Shown: positions 20,018-30,082 of the stretch, piece after piece
How positions within the stretch are numbered: position 1 is the stretch's first letter
How the letters are laid out: every line of letters starts with the position of its first letter
Source of the DNA: a virus
DNA length: 64,000 nucleotides
Reading direction: 5' to 3' (one strand)
Virus record (IMG/VR): IMGVR_UViG_3300034374_005671
Span: 19,370 to 83,369 of that record
Translations under genes and position numbers: made by a program
Notes under the pieces: generated by a model
The model's database searches: none
What the model saw: only the letters and a program-made list of their open reading frames with translations
Told to the model about the DNA's origin: nothing

Positions 20018-23000
20018 ATGGCTGCTGATTCTTCACCAAAATTTAAATTAGGTCAAAGAACTGCTAACATTACTCCACAAGAGGTAAAACAGCAATCAAG
20101 GCCTTCTTCTGCCGCTTATAACACTGGTATAACTAAAGTAGATAAGTCTACTTATAATGCTGACCTTATAAGGAATACGCACTTTATAGACCCTTTTGAA
20201 CATTATAAGCCAGTAGGTGAAAATATGTGGGCATCTCGATACCCAAATTATAGACCTTATTGGAGTGAGGACCAATGGGCTGAAATTCAAACTTCCGAGG
20301 AAGTCAGAAGAAATATGCGTAAAAGAGCTTGGGATGGATTCTGGGGGTCCTTTGCAGGTGGTTTTAAAAATACAAGTGAAAATATAGGAAACGTCCTTGG
20401 CCGTGATTTAGGAGGTCTTATAGTTAGCGATGCAGGTAAGAAGGCAGGGGAGCGTATGGCAGCTGAAGAAGTTTTATATCCTATTTATACATCTAGAGAA
20501 ATGAGGCTTGAAGATGCTAAGGCTGACCCAAGTATAGCAAGCTCATTTATGAAGTATATGCCAGGGGGAGCTGACCCAGGAAGAAGATGGGCACAATTAG
20601 GTGCATCATCAGGTTTTACTCTTGGTACACTAGCCACTGTGGCGGCTGAAGAACTTGCATTAGGGGCTTTAACTTCATTCACAGGTGGGGCAGCAGCTCC
20701 TGCTGCGGCTGTAAGAACAGGTAAAAATCTCAATAGATTAAGGAAGGCTTTTAAGACAATGTTCTCTAGTGGAGGTGATTTTCTTAAAACAACAAAAGCC
20801 TTAGCCGCAACAAAAAATGTAGCAAGAGGTGCAAAAGCTTTAGGCAAGGGAGCACTTTACACAGCTAGAATGGCGAATCTAGCATCTTATGAAGCTTCAA
20901 TGGAGGCGGGTATGTGGATGGCTGAGTCTAAAGAAAATTATATTAGAGACTACATGGCTGAAAACGGAGGTGAATTACCTTCTAACGAAGAATTAGCAGA
21001 AGCATACGAGAAAATAGAAGAGGGAGGTGATTTTTTGTTTACATACAATATGCCTTTACTCACAATGTCTAATCTCATAGTTCTACCTAATATTATTAGG
21101 CCAGCAATCCCTTTTAAATTTGGAACAGGATTTATACCAAAAACACTCTTTAGAGGAGGTAAGTATAAAGCTTTGGGAGATGTGGTTAAAGAAGGGATGC
21201 AAAAAACGATGGGAAAAAGGCTCGGAGGGTTCGCATTCGGAACGGCAAGACTCACTGGTAAAGTAGCTAAACTAGCAGGCTCAGAAGGTTTTGAGGAAAT
21301 GGCTCAGGGTATTGGGGGAGAAGCAGCTTCTAGTATGTATGACCCTGTTAACGGTGAGTATGCAGACACCCTTATGGAACAAATATCAGTTATTGGTAAC
21401 GCTGCGAAAGAGTCAATGGGCTCTGGTAAAGGTTGGGATGAATTTGTAGCAGGGGGTCTTATGGGTCTTGGTTTTGGTGGATTTGGAGCAGTTAAGACTA
21501 TGGTCACTGGGGGGAAAAGCCAACTTCAACAAAATAGAGAGACAGCTGCTGCAATGAATGCAGCTATGGATGATTTCATACAAGCCACAATGTTTAGTGC
21601 TGATAATATCAATGGTGCGACACAAACACAAATACAAGCAGAGATATTAAAGGCAGAACAAGAAGGAGACACTAAAAGAGTAAAAGATTTAAAAAATCAA
21701 GCAAGAGCTTCTCTTTTCATGACTATGCATAGGTCAGGTAAAGGTAAAGACTTCGTTAATGATTTAATGGAGCAAGTAGAGATAATGCAAGAAGAAAACC
21801 CCGAAGGTGTGGAACTTCTTCTTAATGGTAAAACTATAGAGGAGACCAAGTTAGAACTCCAACAACAGTATGAGCAGTACTCCAAGGACATGGATATGTA
21901 CACGAGTGCCTTTGGGATAAACGAAATGACTGACCCAAATGAGTACAGTGCTACATATAACGCAGCACATTTTCTCGCAGCTTCAGGAACTAAACTTAGA
22001 GATGGGCAGGCAAGGGTAGAAAACCTAAGAAATGACTTAGCTAAGGAACTTGCTGAGAGCGAAGACGGTAAAGATGCAGATAAAACATTTAAGATAAATG
22101 AGATGTTTGAGGTCCTCATGGACCCAACAAAGCTTCCAGCCGCTATAAGCAGTGTGTATAATTCTTTAGAGACAAACAAAGAGATTCTTAAGAATTCTAC
22201 AAATGAAGCTGAAAAGAAAGCTTTACAGGAAACAATTGATAAACAAGAACAATACTTGTTTGCTCTCAATGCAATAAACAAGCAGGTATTTGATAAGAAT
22301 GGTAATATATCAGATAACTATGATTCTGCGGAGGCTATAACGACCATCTTAAATCAGATGCAAAAGGTAGCTCCTTCTGCTGTTAATGAATCTTTCAGGC
22401 AAAAGGCTAAAGACCTTTTAAAAATTAACGCAGAAAACCAAAACATCACCTTCTTCCAAAACGTATTGACAGACCCTAAAGCTCGTGAAGCATACGCATC
22501 GAAATTTGTTGAGGCTCGTGAGATTGCCCAAGCAAAAAACGCTCTTAAAAAAGCTAAGGCTGGTAACAGAATGGTTAGGGGTGTAGACACTGACTTGGCA
22601 AATGCTGATAGCATGACAGAGCAAGAGTTTGACGAAGCTACAGGTGATGCACAGTTTTCTCCTCAAGACATAGATTTAGTTCTATCTAAACTAGCTTCCA
22701 TAAAGCAAAATCGTTTTACAGGTAAATACGTAGTAAATAAAAAGAAGTACGATACTTTAGAAGAAGCACAAGATGCAGCCTTAGATTCTTTACCAATACA
22801 AGTCAAAGAAAAAGCTGCCCCTTACAAAGAAGCATTTAAGAAAAGAGCTAACGCTATTGCTCAGTCTAAGCAAGACCCTAAAGCAGTAGAGGCTGCACAG
22901 AAAAGAGAAAAGCCTTTAAGAGATAGAATTAAAAGAGCAGAGAAGAAGCAACAAGCCGCTGACGTTGTCCGTAGAGGAGGTGGTAAAACTGTCGCACAGA

Positions 23001-26000
23001 CAGAGTCTGCTTTAAAAAAGAACCAAGAGGCTCTTGCAAAAACAAAGAAGGACATTAAGGAAGCTCAGACTGAACTAAACCAAGCTACAAAAGCAGTAGA
23101 GGCTGAGAATAAAAAGAAAAAGAAAGATGCCGCTAAATTAAAAGAGGCTAAAGAAAAGCAGGCTAAAGCTAAAGAGAAGGTTGCTGAGTTAAAGCAAAAA
23201 CAGTCTGATTTAAATAAAGCAATAAAGGCTGATACGCAGTATTTACCTGAAATTAAAAAAGTTGAAGAAAAGCAAAATGCTATTGCTGAAGCTAACAAAA
23301 AAGGTGACTTAGTAACAGAGTTATCAGCTATACAAGATTTAATTAAAGCAGCATCCACAGGTGAAGTTATATTAAGCAAAGAACAATTAGCCAATTTAGT
23401 TGCTAGACGATTGGAAATAGAAAATCAAGGTTATTCAGTTGAAGCTCCTACTGTAGGACAGGTTATGACGGAGGAGATGGACAACAGTTATGATGTAGAA
23501 GAGGTTGTAACTGAAGACTTACCAGAGGGAATGTCTGTAGTTAAAGAGGTTAAGCAACCCAAAGTATCCTATCAAACCGAAGAAAACGCAGACCCCGAGG
23601 TAAAACAAAAGGGTAAAGTAGTTGTAGCTAAAGGTATAGGTAATAAAGAGAACTTCAAAGAGCTTGAAACTCAAGAAAAAATAGAAAAAAACGCAGCGGA
23701 AAATAACAATCCTGAAGGACAAAAAGCAGCACAAGAAAAAATACAAGACGAAAAAGAAACCATTGCTGCTAATTATATGTCCAAAGAGGAAGAAAAAGCT
23801 GAAGGAGCAGAAGAAAAATCTATTAAAGAAAAGATAGACACCGAGACTCCTCTTACTGAGCAGGAGAGAGTAGAACGGGATGATAAGTTAGCAGCTAGAT
23901 TTAAAAATGCAGAAAATTCAGGCCCAAAAACTCAAAATGAGGTAGACAATGATGCTACTCGTTTATCAAGACCACAAACCGAATCTTCTAGAGGAGTCCT
24001 TGGTTTGGTATTTGATTATGCCATCATGTCTCTTTACTACGGTCAAAATCTAACAGGATTTTTATCAAACTCAGCCAGCAGCAACCTCCAAAAACTATTT
24101 GGAGGATTGAGAGAAAAAGGCAAAACTCAAGGTAATGTAAGTATTGCTGTTATAAAACTAAACGATTCACTTATCCCTGAGTCTGAGATTTTAATAGACT
24201 TGTCAGAGAATGGTAAAGACAAATTACCTAAAAACGCTACAGATAGAGACATCACAAGACTGTCAAATAGAATAAATAAAAAACTAGAAGCAGGTGAAAC
24301 TGTAGTAATAAGAGACAGCAAGAATAGACTTATCATTATTAATAGAGGTCTAAACACAAGGCCGTTTCTACAAGCAATTGAGCAAAAGTATAGCTTATAT
24401 AGAGATGCTTATACTGGTTTAATCAGGGAGGGAAGTGCTAATGGTAAGATATTTGGTTCTAATTTTAACGAAGGGCAATTCACAGAACAGTCTAAACAAA
24501 GACTCGGGCAACTTAGAATAGGTGATGAAGTACAATTACGTATCCCTAATAACGAATACAATCAAAACCTCATTGAGCAATATCAAAGAGGCGAAATAAC
24601 CCAGAGAGATGTATTTGCCAATATGGCTATAGAGATAGTAAGCGATGGGCATGTAGTAGGTCTTATACCAGGTTCTGAGAAAAATAGTACGTATGAAGTA
24701 GAAAGATTCCAAAGAGCTGAACAGCTAAGAGCTAAAGTGTTTGGGGGTAAAAGCAAAAAAGCTATCGACTCCGTAGTTTCCAAAGTAGGCAAAAGAACAA
24801 CAGGCTACTTGGCAGGTAAAGTTGAAGTGAGCCAAAATTTTGTTAAAAGAGCTGGTAAACGTAACCCAGCACAAGACCAAACAGGACAAACAAACACCGT
24901 TTTTGTAGGTCTTGAACAGTTTGAACAAGACCTAGCTGACAGCGGTGCTAATGTTACTGTAGAATACTTTGTAGGTGAGGACCCTTACACAGCCGTTGAT
25001 GCTAATGGCAAAAAGATAGGAAATAAGGAGGCCAACAGAGAAAATTCACCTTTTAGAAAAGGTGCAGTATATATAAAAGTAACAGACAACGCTACACAAC
25101 AGACACTCACTGTACAAGCAGTCACTCCTATGTTTGATAGTGCAGGTAATCCTGTTGTGTCGCCTATGACCTATAATCAAAATGATTTAAAGTCTGAGGC
25201 GTTTAAACAAGAACTTTCTACAAATTTAGACGGCTCTACAGGACAGCCTATCATATCAACTCAGATATTTGTAGATGGTAAATCATTCTCTTCTAATACC
25301 AATGAGACTAACAAATCAGAGACTGTATCCGATAAATTTGGAGAAACTCAACAGAAAGGTAACGTAACTGTGGTGCCTGTAGGTGGTAAGCCTGTTCCTG
25401 TTACAGGTGCATCTATAGATAATGAAACAGATACTTTCAAAGGAGAAGGCCCTGATGGACCGATAGAATTCCCATTAGCTAAGATAGAGGACTTCGCTCC
25501 TTACAAAGAAACTAATTCAGCTGCAAGACCTAAAAATGCTCCTCAAACTTCAGCAAGAAAGCAAGCTGATGAGGCGTTAGCCAGACTACGAAGAATAACT
25601 AAGCCAGCAGAAGTTATAGATAGAAGTGCAGTGCAAGCGGCAGCAGAGATAGTTAAAATAGAAAGACTAGTAGAAGGAGGTCTTCAGTTAAATGAAGATG
25701 AGCAAAAAATACTAGATAATGCCAAAGCAGGACTTAAAAACGGGGGCTATAGTATAGAGACTAAAATCGAAGGAGAGGTATTAGATAAAGTGCCTACCAA
25801 AACAGAAGCAGTTACAAAGTTAGAAGAGGATGATACTCTTCCTGAAGGTGTTGTTGTAGTTAAGAAAGTCAACAGACCTGCTGTAACTAAGGGTGGTAAC
25901 CTAGTAAGTGGTACAGGTAGCAATACAGGTAAACCTAATTATACTCTTAGAGTAGGTACAAAGAAAAATACTGAACACGCTGAAAAGAAAGCAGAATTAA

Positions 26001-29000
26001 AAAGAGAACAAGACAGACTTGCTGCCCTCGAAGAACAACAGAAGAAACAACAAAAAGAATCTCCTAAGACTAGAACGGTTACTCAAGAAGAAACAGATGC
26101 AGCTATAAAAGAATTAGAAGATAGCCTTAGTAGTTTAAGTTTCCGCACGGGACTTGAAATTAACGAAATTGAATATGGTGGCTTTAGACCTTCTATTACT
26201 GTAGGAATTGAAACAATTACTGATGAAAATGGAAGGGAAACTACCAGAGAATATGTAGGGGATGAAGCTATTGCTGAGGCAAGGGCAAGGGGTATCTCAC
26301 TTAGAATAGGTAATAAACCAGCACACCTAAAAAACACCGTACGAACATTAGAAATAAACGGTAAACAATATAGAGTTTTCGGAGAGTTCTACCCAGATGG
26401 GACAGTCATATATAATGCTAGTGAGTTAGATGCTGCTGGAATACCAATCGCTGACCTTTCTGCGAGTGAGTTTAATGAGTTAATGGCTAGTCAGGAAGTA
26501 GAAGAAATAACTCCTGAAGCAAACGTCCCTACTGCACAAGAACAAGAAGTTGTAGAGCAAGCAAAACTTGCGTTAGAAAAGAAGGACCCAGAGACTGGTC
26601 TTACTAAGCAACAAACATTAGAAATAAAGCAAGGACAATTAGCTGCCGAAGACCCAGGTAGTGCAGATGCAAAAATTCTTGAAAAAGAGATAGCAGGCCT
26701 AAAAGAGGCGATTGCTGTTCAAACATATAAAATCAATTATCCTGCAGCTCATATCATACAACTTCAACTAGTCAAGGAGCGACTTAGATTAGAAAAAATA
26801 AGAGAAAAAACAGCTGCAGAAAAGAAAAGATTATCAGAAGTAAATAAGCTTATTGATGAGATGGACCCTGCTACAAGGGAACAGGAGATAGCAGACAAAA
26901 GGTTTGCCAATCGAAAATCTCCTACCGCTAAACAAAAGAAAGCCCTTGATGACTTAACTGTAAAATTAAAAGAAAAGTCTAAAGAGCAAAAAAGAAACGG
27001 TGAATTTGCTGAAAGATTAAACGATAACAAAAAGAAAATTAAAGAATTATTCCCTGACCTTTCTGCTGTTGCCGATAATCTAGTAAAATCAAAAGCAAAA
27101 CCTGCTGTCAAAAAAGCTGAACCTAGAGTAACTGCTGAACAAATTGCAGCTAAGTCAGACCGAGTAAATCAGCTACAAGCAGAGCTTGCAAATATAGAGA
27201 AAGAAATTGAAAATAACGCTGTTGCACAGGCAAAGGCTGATAACTCAAACGCTTCTGAGGTACGACCTTCTAGTAAGAATAAAGCTATAAAGAATGCAAA
27301 AGAAGGTAGCGAAGCTATTGATGTTAAAAATGATACACTCCAAGAAGAGTTAAATCAAGTTAATGAAGAGTTAGCCAAAGCTAATAAAGAGTTCAAGGAA
27401 ACATCCCAGAAGGTAGCAGAGTTAGAACAAGAAAGACTAGAAGCTCTTGAGTCGGTACCTGAAGGTGAGAGGGGTGCTGTTGCTAAGGTAGTGGAAGACA
27501 CCGTAACAGGTTCAGTAGAAGGCACACCTAAAAACAGACAAGTAGCAAAGAACAATTCTGCTGCTATAGAGAGAATGTTACAGGCTGAACAACAACTAAG
27601 TGAAGCACGTAAAAAACTTTCAACTCTTAAGAAAGAAAGAGAGGCACTTAATACTCAAAAAAATCTAAACACTCAAGAAGGTCTCACCCTCGAAGAGCAA
27701 CAAAAAGTCACTGAAGAAAAGAATACAGAACGTGTTGCAAGACTCAACGAGAGGCAAGAGCAAATTTCTAAAGAATTAGCTGATAAGAAAAAACAAGCGG
27801 CTAGTGTATCAGAGGAGCAGGAAAAAGCTTTGAAGGCTGTAGAGAAAAGAGCAAACAAAGAAGTCACTCTTGAGGAAATTCAAGAAGAAATAGATAGCTT
27901 AGAAAATACTGAGTCTGGATTAATTAGAAGGGTTAACGATATTTTCGAGCAAAGCGTAAGCGTAAAAGAAGTAGCTAAAAAACTAAAAGCACTTCAAGGT
28001 CCCACAAATATTGCTGACTTCTTTACTGATACACACAAGAAAAGGAATCTTGAGTTAAGTAAAAGAAACGGAAAAGACTTAGTTAGACAGATAGATAAGA
28101 GACTCAAAGAGTTAAAGTTAGCGAAGCAAGCTTTGGAAATCAAAAATTCTCAAGAGAACCAAGAGATTCAGAAGCTAGAACAAGAATTTGATAATAATGC
28201 AAATGATTTAGCAGCTGCAGAGGGTGCAGTAGAAGCATTGAATCAAGAACCTTTAACTAATGAGGAAATACTTGAGGAGGTAGCTGCAATAGAGAATGAG
28301 GAAGAGATAGAGGCTCTTAATGAGGAGTTGTCTAATTCTGAAAGAGAAACCCCTTTAAGTCCTTACGAAATCTTTGATTTACATGATTCTGCTACGGTAG
28401 AAGAGGTACAACAGAGATTTGTGCAAATTGTGAATGAAAACAACTTCTTTGATGCAGATGTCAATACAAAACTAGAAATACTTCTTGCATATAAAACTCT
28501 TCTTCAAGAGAGAGGTGCTGCTGCCCAAGCGATATCTTTAGATGAACTTCTAAAAAGAGACGATTCTAGACAAGCAAGATTAGATGCCGTAGATGTTCAA
28601 GAAACTGTTGCAGCTAAACAGGCTTACATTGTTCAATATGGACAAGAAGGAGATGTATTTACAATGCCTGATGGTACAACATACACTGTATTGTCAAGGA
28701 ATGAGGAGGAAGACACTATTACGTTGTCTAAAGAAGGATACAACCCTATCGTTGTTTCTATATCAGATGGCACCTTAGCAGCATCAGAATTAGAACTAGA
28801 TAGACAAGATGTGGAGGAGAATCCTCCTACAGATGCGGAAATCATGCAACTCCTAGAAAAATTATCACAAGGTATTCAACTATCTCCAAGAGAAAACGCC
28901 ACTATGATAGTGCATAAAGAAAGAATCAAGGAGGTTGCAGAACGTATGGCTACTTATAGTACCACATATCAAACACTTGATAAATTTGGATTACAGTACT

Positions 29001-30076
29001 CTGCTCAAGTTATGTACACATTAGATATAAATATGTTTGATGATTTGGCATTAATAGTTGAAAAATATACTACCTTAGTGAAAGAGGGTCAACCCCTTCC
29101 AAATAATTTAGAAGAATTAATGTTACAGGCGGGACTAAGTGCAGAAAGAGTTGATGCTTACAGGCAAAACCTTACGGTAGCAGCATATGCTTCTATATGG
29201 GCATACGCTACACAAGCAGATATTTTGATTGGAGAGCAAAGGTCAGCCACATTAAGAGAGGTTCTTGGTCAGAATGCTGCTGTATTTGACAATCAAATAC
29301 AAAGACTAGAAAGAATGGATGTGTCAAATATGACTCCTGCGCTGTTAAGACAAGCATTAGGCATACCAAGAAGAATAATTGAGGACTTTTTTGCTGAACA
29401 ATCATTATATTTGTCAGGAACAGATGTTATGGAAAACATGACTAAAGACCAAATGTTAGGACTATTAGGCTCTATAGGTAACTTTATTGATAGAACGGTA
29501 GAAGAAGAAACAGCTACTCAAGTTCTACGTAATTATATGGAATTTACTAGAGAGTTGAGAGAGATTGGATTAGACCTTAACGTATCAACTATAGTCCTTA
29601 CTCAAGAGGGACTAGACTTTGGAACTGGTTCTCAGCTGGTTTTCAACGACTCAATTGATTTCCTAAGTGAATTTAACGATGTCGAAATGAGTGAGAAGGC
29701 CTTAGAGGATATATCGTTAAATAACGAAGTCATTAAAGTTAAAAATGATAAGGGGAGCATGTCTGAAGTGAATGTATCCGACTTAACTCCTCAACTCTTA
29801 AGCAGTGAACAAGTTCAAAGTGATGTGAAGTATGTTAATTCTATCTTAAACGAGCTAGGGGAAGGCATGCAAATGTCTACGGCATACATAGCAGCATCGC
29901 ATCTTGTTAACGGAAACGCAACCGAGATTGTATCTAGAATTTTTGAGAGCAGCAGAGATGTTGAGCAGGTAGTTAGATATAGAGAGTTCACTAGAACAGG
30001 AACCTTAAAACCTGTTAATGAGTTCTTTAATAGAGAGACAGAAGAAAAAGAAGTAGAAAACCAAATTTGTAAATAA
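20018..30076 (+). CDS. Giant 3352-residue virion protein with coiled coils and a J-domain-like segment
   Basis: The largest gene in the window starts 5 bases after the previous stop. The N-terminal ~500 residues carry several Gly/Ala-rich hydrophobic stretches (for example about 195-235, 345-375 and 470-490), suited to membrane penetration during genome ejection. Most of the rest is Lys/Glu/Ala-rich coiled coil (about 800-1110, 2180-2420, 2500-2740). A ~60-residue module is duplicated: NQGYSVEAPTVGQV with LPEGMSVVKEV (from about 1127) and NGGYSIETKIEGEV with LPEGVVVVKKV (from about 1900). Residues about 2778-2831 (SPYEIFDLHDSATVEEVQQ onward) resemble a DnaJ J-domain but lack HPD. Base use matches its neighbours. 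Likely an internal or ejected multi-domain protein; precise role unknown. Confidence 0.78.
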   Translation: MAADSSPKFKLGQRTANITPQEVKQQSRPSSAAYNTGITKVDKSTYNADLIRNTHFIDPFEHYKPVGENMWASRYPNYRPYWSEDQWAEIQTSEEVRRNMRKRAWDGFWGSFAGGFKNTSENIGNVLGRDLGGLIVSDAGKKAGERMAAEEVLYPIYTSREMRLEDAKADPSIASSFMKYMPGGADPGRRWAQLGASSGFTLGTLATVAAEELALGALTSFTGGAAAPAAAVRTGKNLNRLRKAFKTMFSSGGDFLKTTKALAATKNVARGAKALGKGALYTARMANLASYEASMEAGMWMAESKENYIRDYMAENGGELPSNEELAEAYEKIEEGGDFLFTYNMPLLTMSNLIVLPNIIRPAIPFKFGTGFIPKTLFRGGKYKALGDVVKEGMQKTMGKRLGGFAFGTARLTGKVAKLAGSEGFEEMAQGIGGEAASSMYDPVNGEYADTLMEQISVIGNAAKESMGSGKGWDEFVAGGLMGLGFGGFGAVKTMVTGGKSQLQQNRETAAAMNAAMDDFIQATMFSADNINGATQTQIQAEILKAEQEGDTKRVKDLKNQARASLFMTMHRSGKGKDFVNDLMEQVEIMQEENPEGVELLLNGKTIEETKLELQQQYEQYSKDMDMYTSAFGINEMTDPNEYSATYNAAHFLAASGTKLRDGQARVENLRNDLAKELAESEDGKDADKTFKINEMFEVLMDPTKLPAAISSVYNSLETNKEILKNSTNEAEKKALQETIDKQEQYLFALNAINKQVFDKNGNISDNYDSAEAITTILNQMQKVAPSAVNESFRQKAKDLLKINAENQNITFFQNVLTDPKAREAYASKFVEAREIAQAKNALKKAKAGNRMVRGVDTDLANADSMTEQEFDEATGDAQFSPQDIDLVLSKLASIKQNRFTGKYVVNKKKYDTLEEAQDAALDSLPIQVKEKAAPYKEAFKKRANAIAQSKQDPKAVEAAQKREKPLRDRIKRAEKKQQAADVVRRGGGKTVAQTESALKKNQEALAKTKKDIKEAQTELNQATKAVEAENKKKKKDAAKLKEAKEKQAKAKEKVAELKQKQSDLNKAIKADTQYLPEIKKVEEKQNAIAEANKKGDLVTELSAIQDLIKAASTGEVILSKEQLANLVARRLEIENQGYSVEAPTVGQVMTEEMDNSYDVEEVVTEDLPEGMSVVKEVKQPKVSYQTEENADPEVKQKGKVVVAKGIGNKENFKELETQEKIEKNAAENNNPEGQKAAQEKIQDEKETIAANYMSKEEEKAEGAEEKSIKEKIDTETPLTEQERVERDDKLAARFKNAENSGPKTQNEVDNDATRLSRPQTESSRGVLGLVFDYAIMSLYYGQNLTGFLSNSASSNLQKLFGGLREKGKTQGNVSIAVIKLNDSLIPESEILIDLSENGKDKLPKNATDRDITRLSNRINKKLEAGETVVIRDSKNRLIIINRGLNTRPFLQAIEQKYSLYRDAYTGLIREGSANGKIFGSNFNEGQFTEQSKQRLGQLRIGDEVQLRIPNNEYNQNLIEQYQRGEITQRDVFANMAIEIVSDGHVVGLIPGSEKNSTYEVERFQRAEQLRAKVFGGKSKKAIDSVVSKVGKRTTGYLAGKVEVSQNFVKRAGKRNPAQDQTGQTNTVFVGLEQFEQDLADSGANVTVEYFVGEDPYTAVDANGKKIGNKEANRENSPFRKGAVYIKVTDNATQQTLTVQAVTPMFDSAGNPVVSPMTYNQNDLKSEAFKQELSTNLDGSTGQPIISTQIFVDGKSFSSNTNETNKSETVSDKFGETQQKGNVTVVPVGGKPVPVTGASIDNETDTFKGEGPDGPIEFPLAKIEDFAPYKETNSAARPKNAPQTSARKQADEALARLRRITKPAEVIDRSAVQAAAEIVKIERLVEGGLQLNEDEQKILDNAKAGLKNGGYSIETKIEGEVLDKVPTKTEAVTKLEEDDTLPEGVVVVKKVNRPAVTKGGNLVSGTGSNTGKPNYTLRVGTKKNTEHAEKKAELKREQDRLAALEEQQKKQQKESPKTRTVTQEETDAAIKELEDSLSSLSFRTGLEINEIEYGGFRPSITVGIETITDENGRETTREYVGDEAIAEARARGISLRIGNKPAHLKNTVRTLEINGKQYRVFGEFYPDGTVIYNASELDAAGIPIADLSASEFNELMASQEVEEITPEANVPTAQEQEVVEQAKLALEKKDPETGLTKQQTLEIKQGQLAAEDPGSADAKILEKEIAGLKEAIAVQTYKINYPAAHIIQLQLVKERLRLEKIREKTAAEKKRLSEVNKLIDEMDPATREQEIADKRFANRKSPTAKQKKALDDLTVKLKEKSKEQKRNGEFAERLNDNKKKIKELFPDLSAVADNLVKSKAKPAVKKAEPRVTAEQIAAKSDRVNQLQAELANIEKEIENNAVAQAKADNSNASEVRPSSKNKAIKNAKEGSEAIDVKNDTLQEELNQVNEELAKANKEFKETSQKVAELEQERLEALESVPEGERGAVAKVVEDTVTGSVEGTPKNRQVAKNNSAAIERMLQAEQQLSEARKKLSTLKKEREALNTQKNLNTQEGLTLEEQQKVTEEKNTERVARLNERQEQISKELADKKKQAASVSEEQEKALKAVEKRANKEVTLEEIQEEIDSLENTESGLIRRVNDIFEQSVSVKEVAKKLKALQGPTNIADFFTDTHKKRNLELSKRNGKDLVRQIDKRLKELKLAKQALEIKNSQENQEIQKLEQEFDNNANDLAAAEGAVEALNQEPLTNEEILEEVAAIENEEEIEALNEELSNSERETPLSPYEIFDLHDSATVEEVQQRFVQIVNENNFFDADVNTKLEILLAYKTLLQERGAAAQAISLDELLKRDDSRQARLDAVDVQETVAAKQAYIVQYGQEGDVFTMPDGTTYTVLSRNEEEDTITLSKEGYNPIVVSISDGTLAASELELDRQDVEENPPTDAEIMQLLEKLSQGIQLSPRENATMIVHKERIKEVAERMATYSTTYQTLDKFGLQYSAQVMYTLDINMFDDLALIVEKYTTLVKEGQPLPNNLEELMLQAGLSAERVDAYRQNLTVAAYASIWAYATQADILIGEQRSATLREVLGQNAAVFDNQIQRLERMDVSNMTPALLRQALGIPRRIIEDFFAEQSLYLSGTDVMENMTKDQMLGLLGSIGNFIDRTVEEETATQVLRNYMEFTRELREIGLDLNVSTIVLTQEGLDFGTGSQLVFNDSIDFLSEFNDVEMSEKALEDISLNNEVIKVKNDKGSMSEVNVSDLTPQLLSSEQVQSDVKYVNSILNELGEGMQMSTAYIAASHLVNGNATEIVSRIFESSRDVEQVVRYREFTRTGTLKPVNEFFNRETEEKEVENQICK

Positions 30077-30082
30077 TTTATT

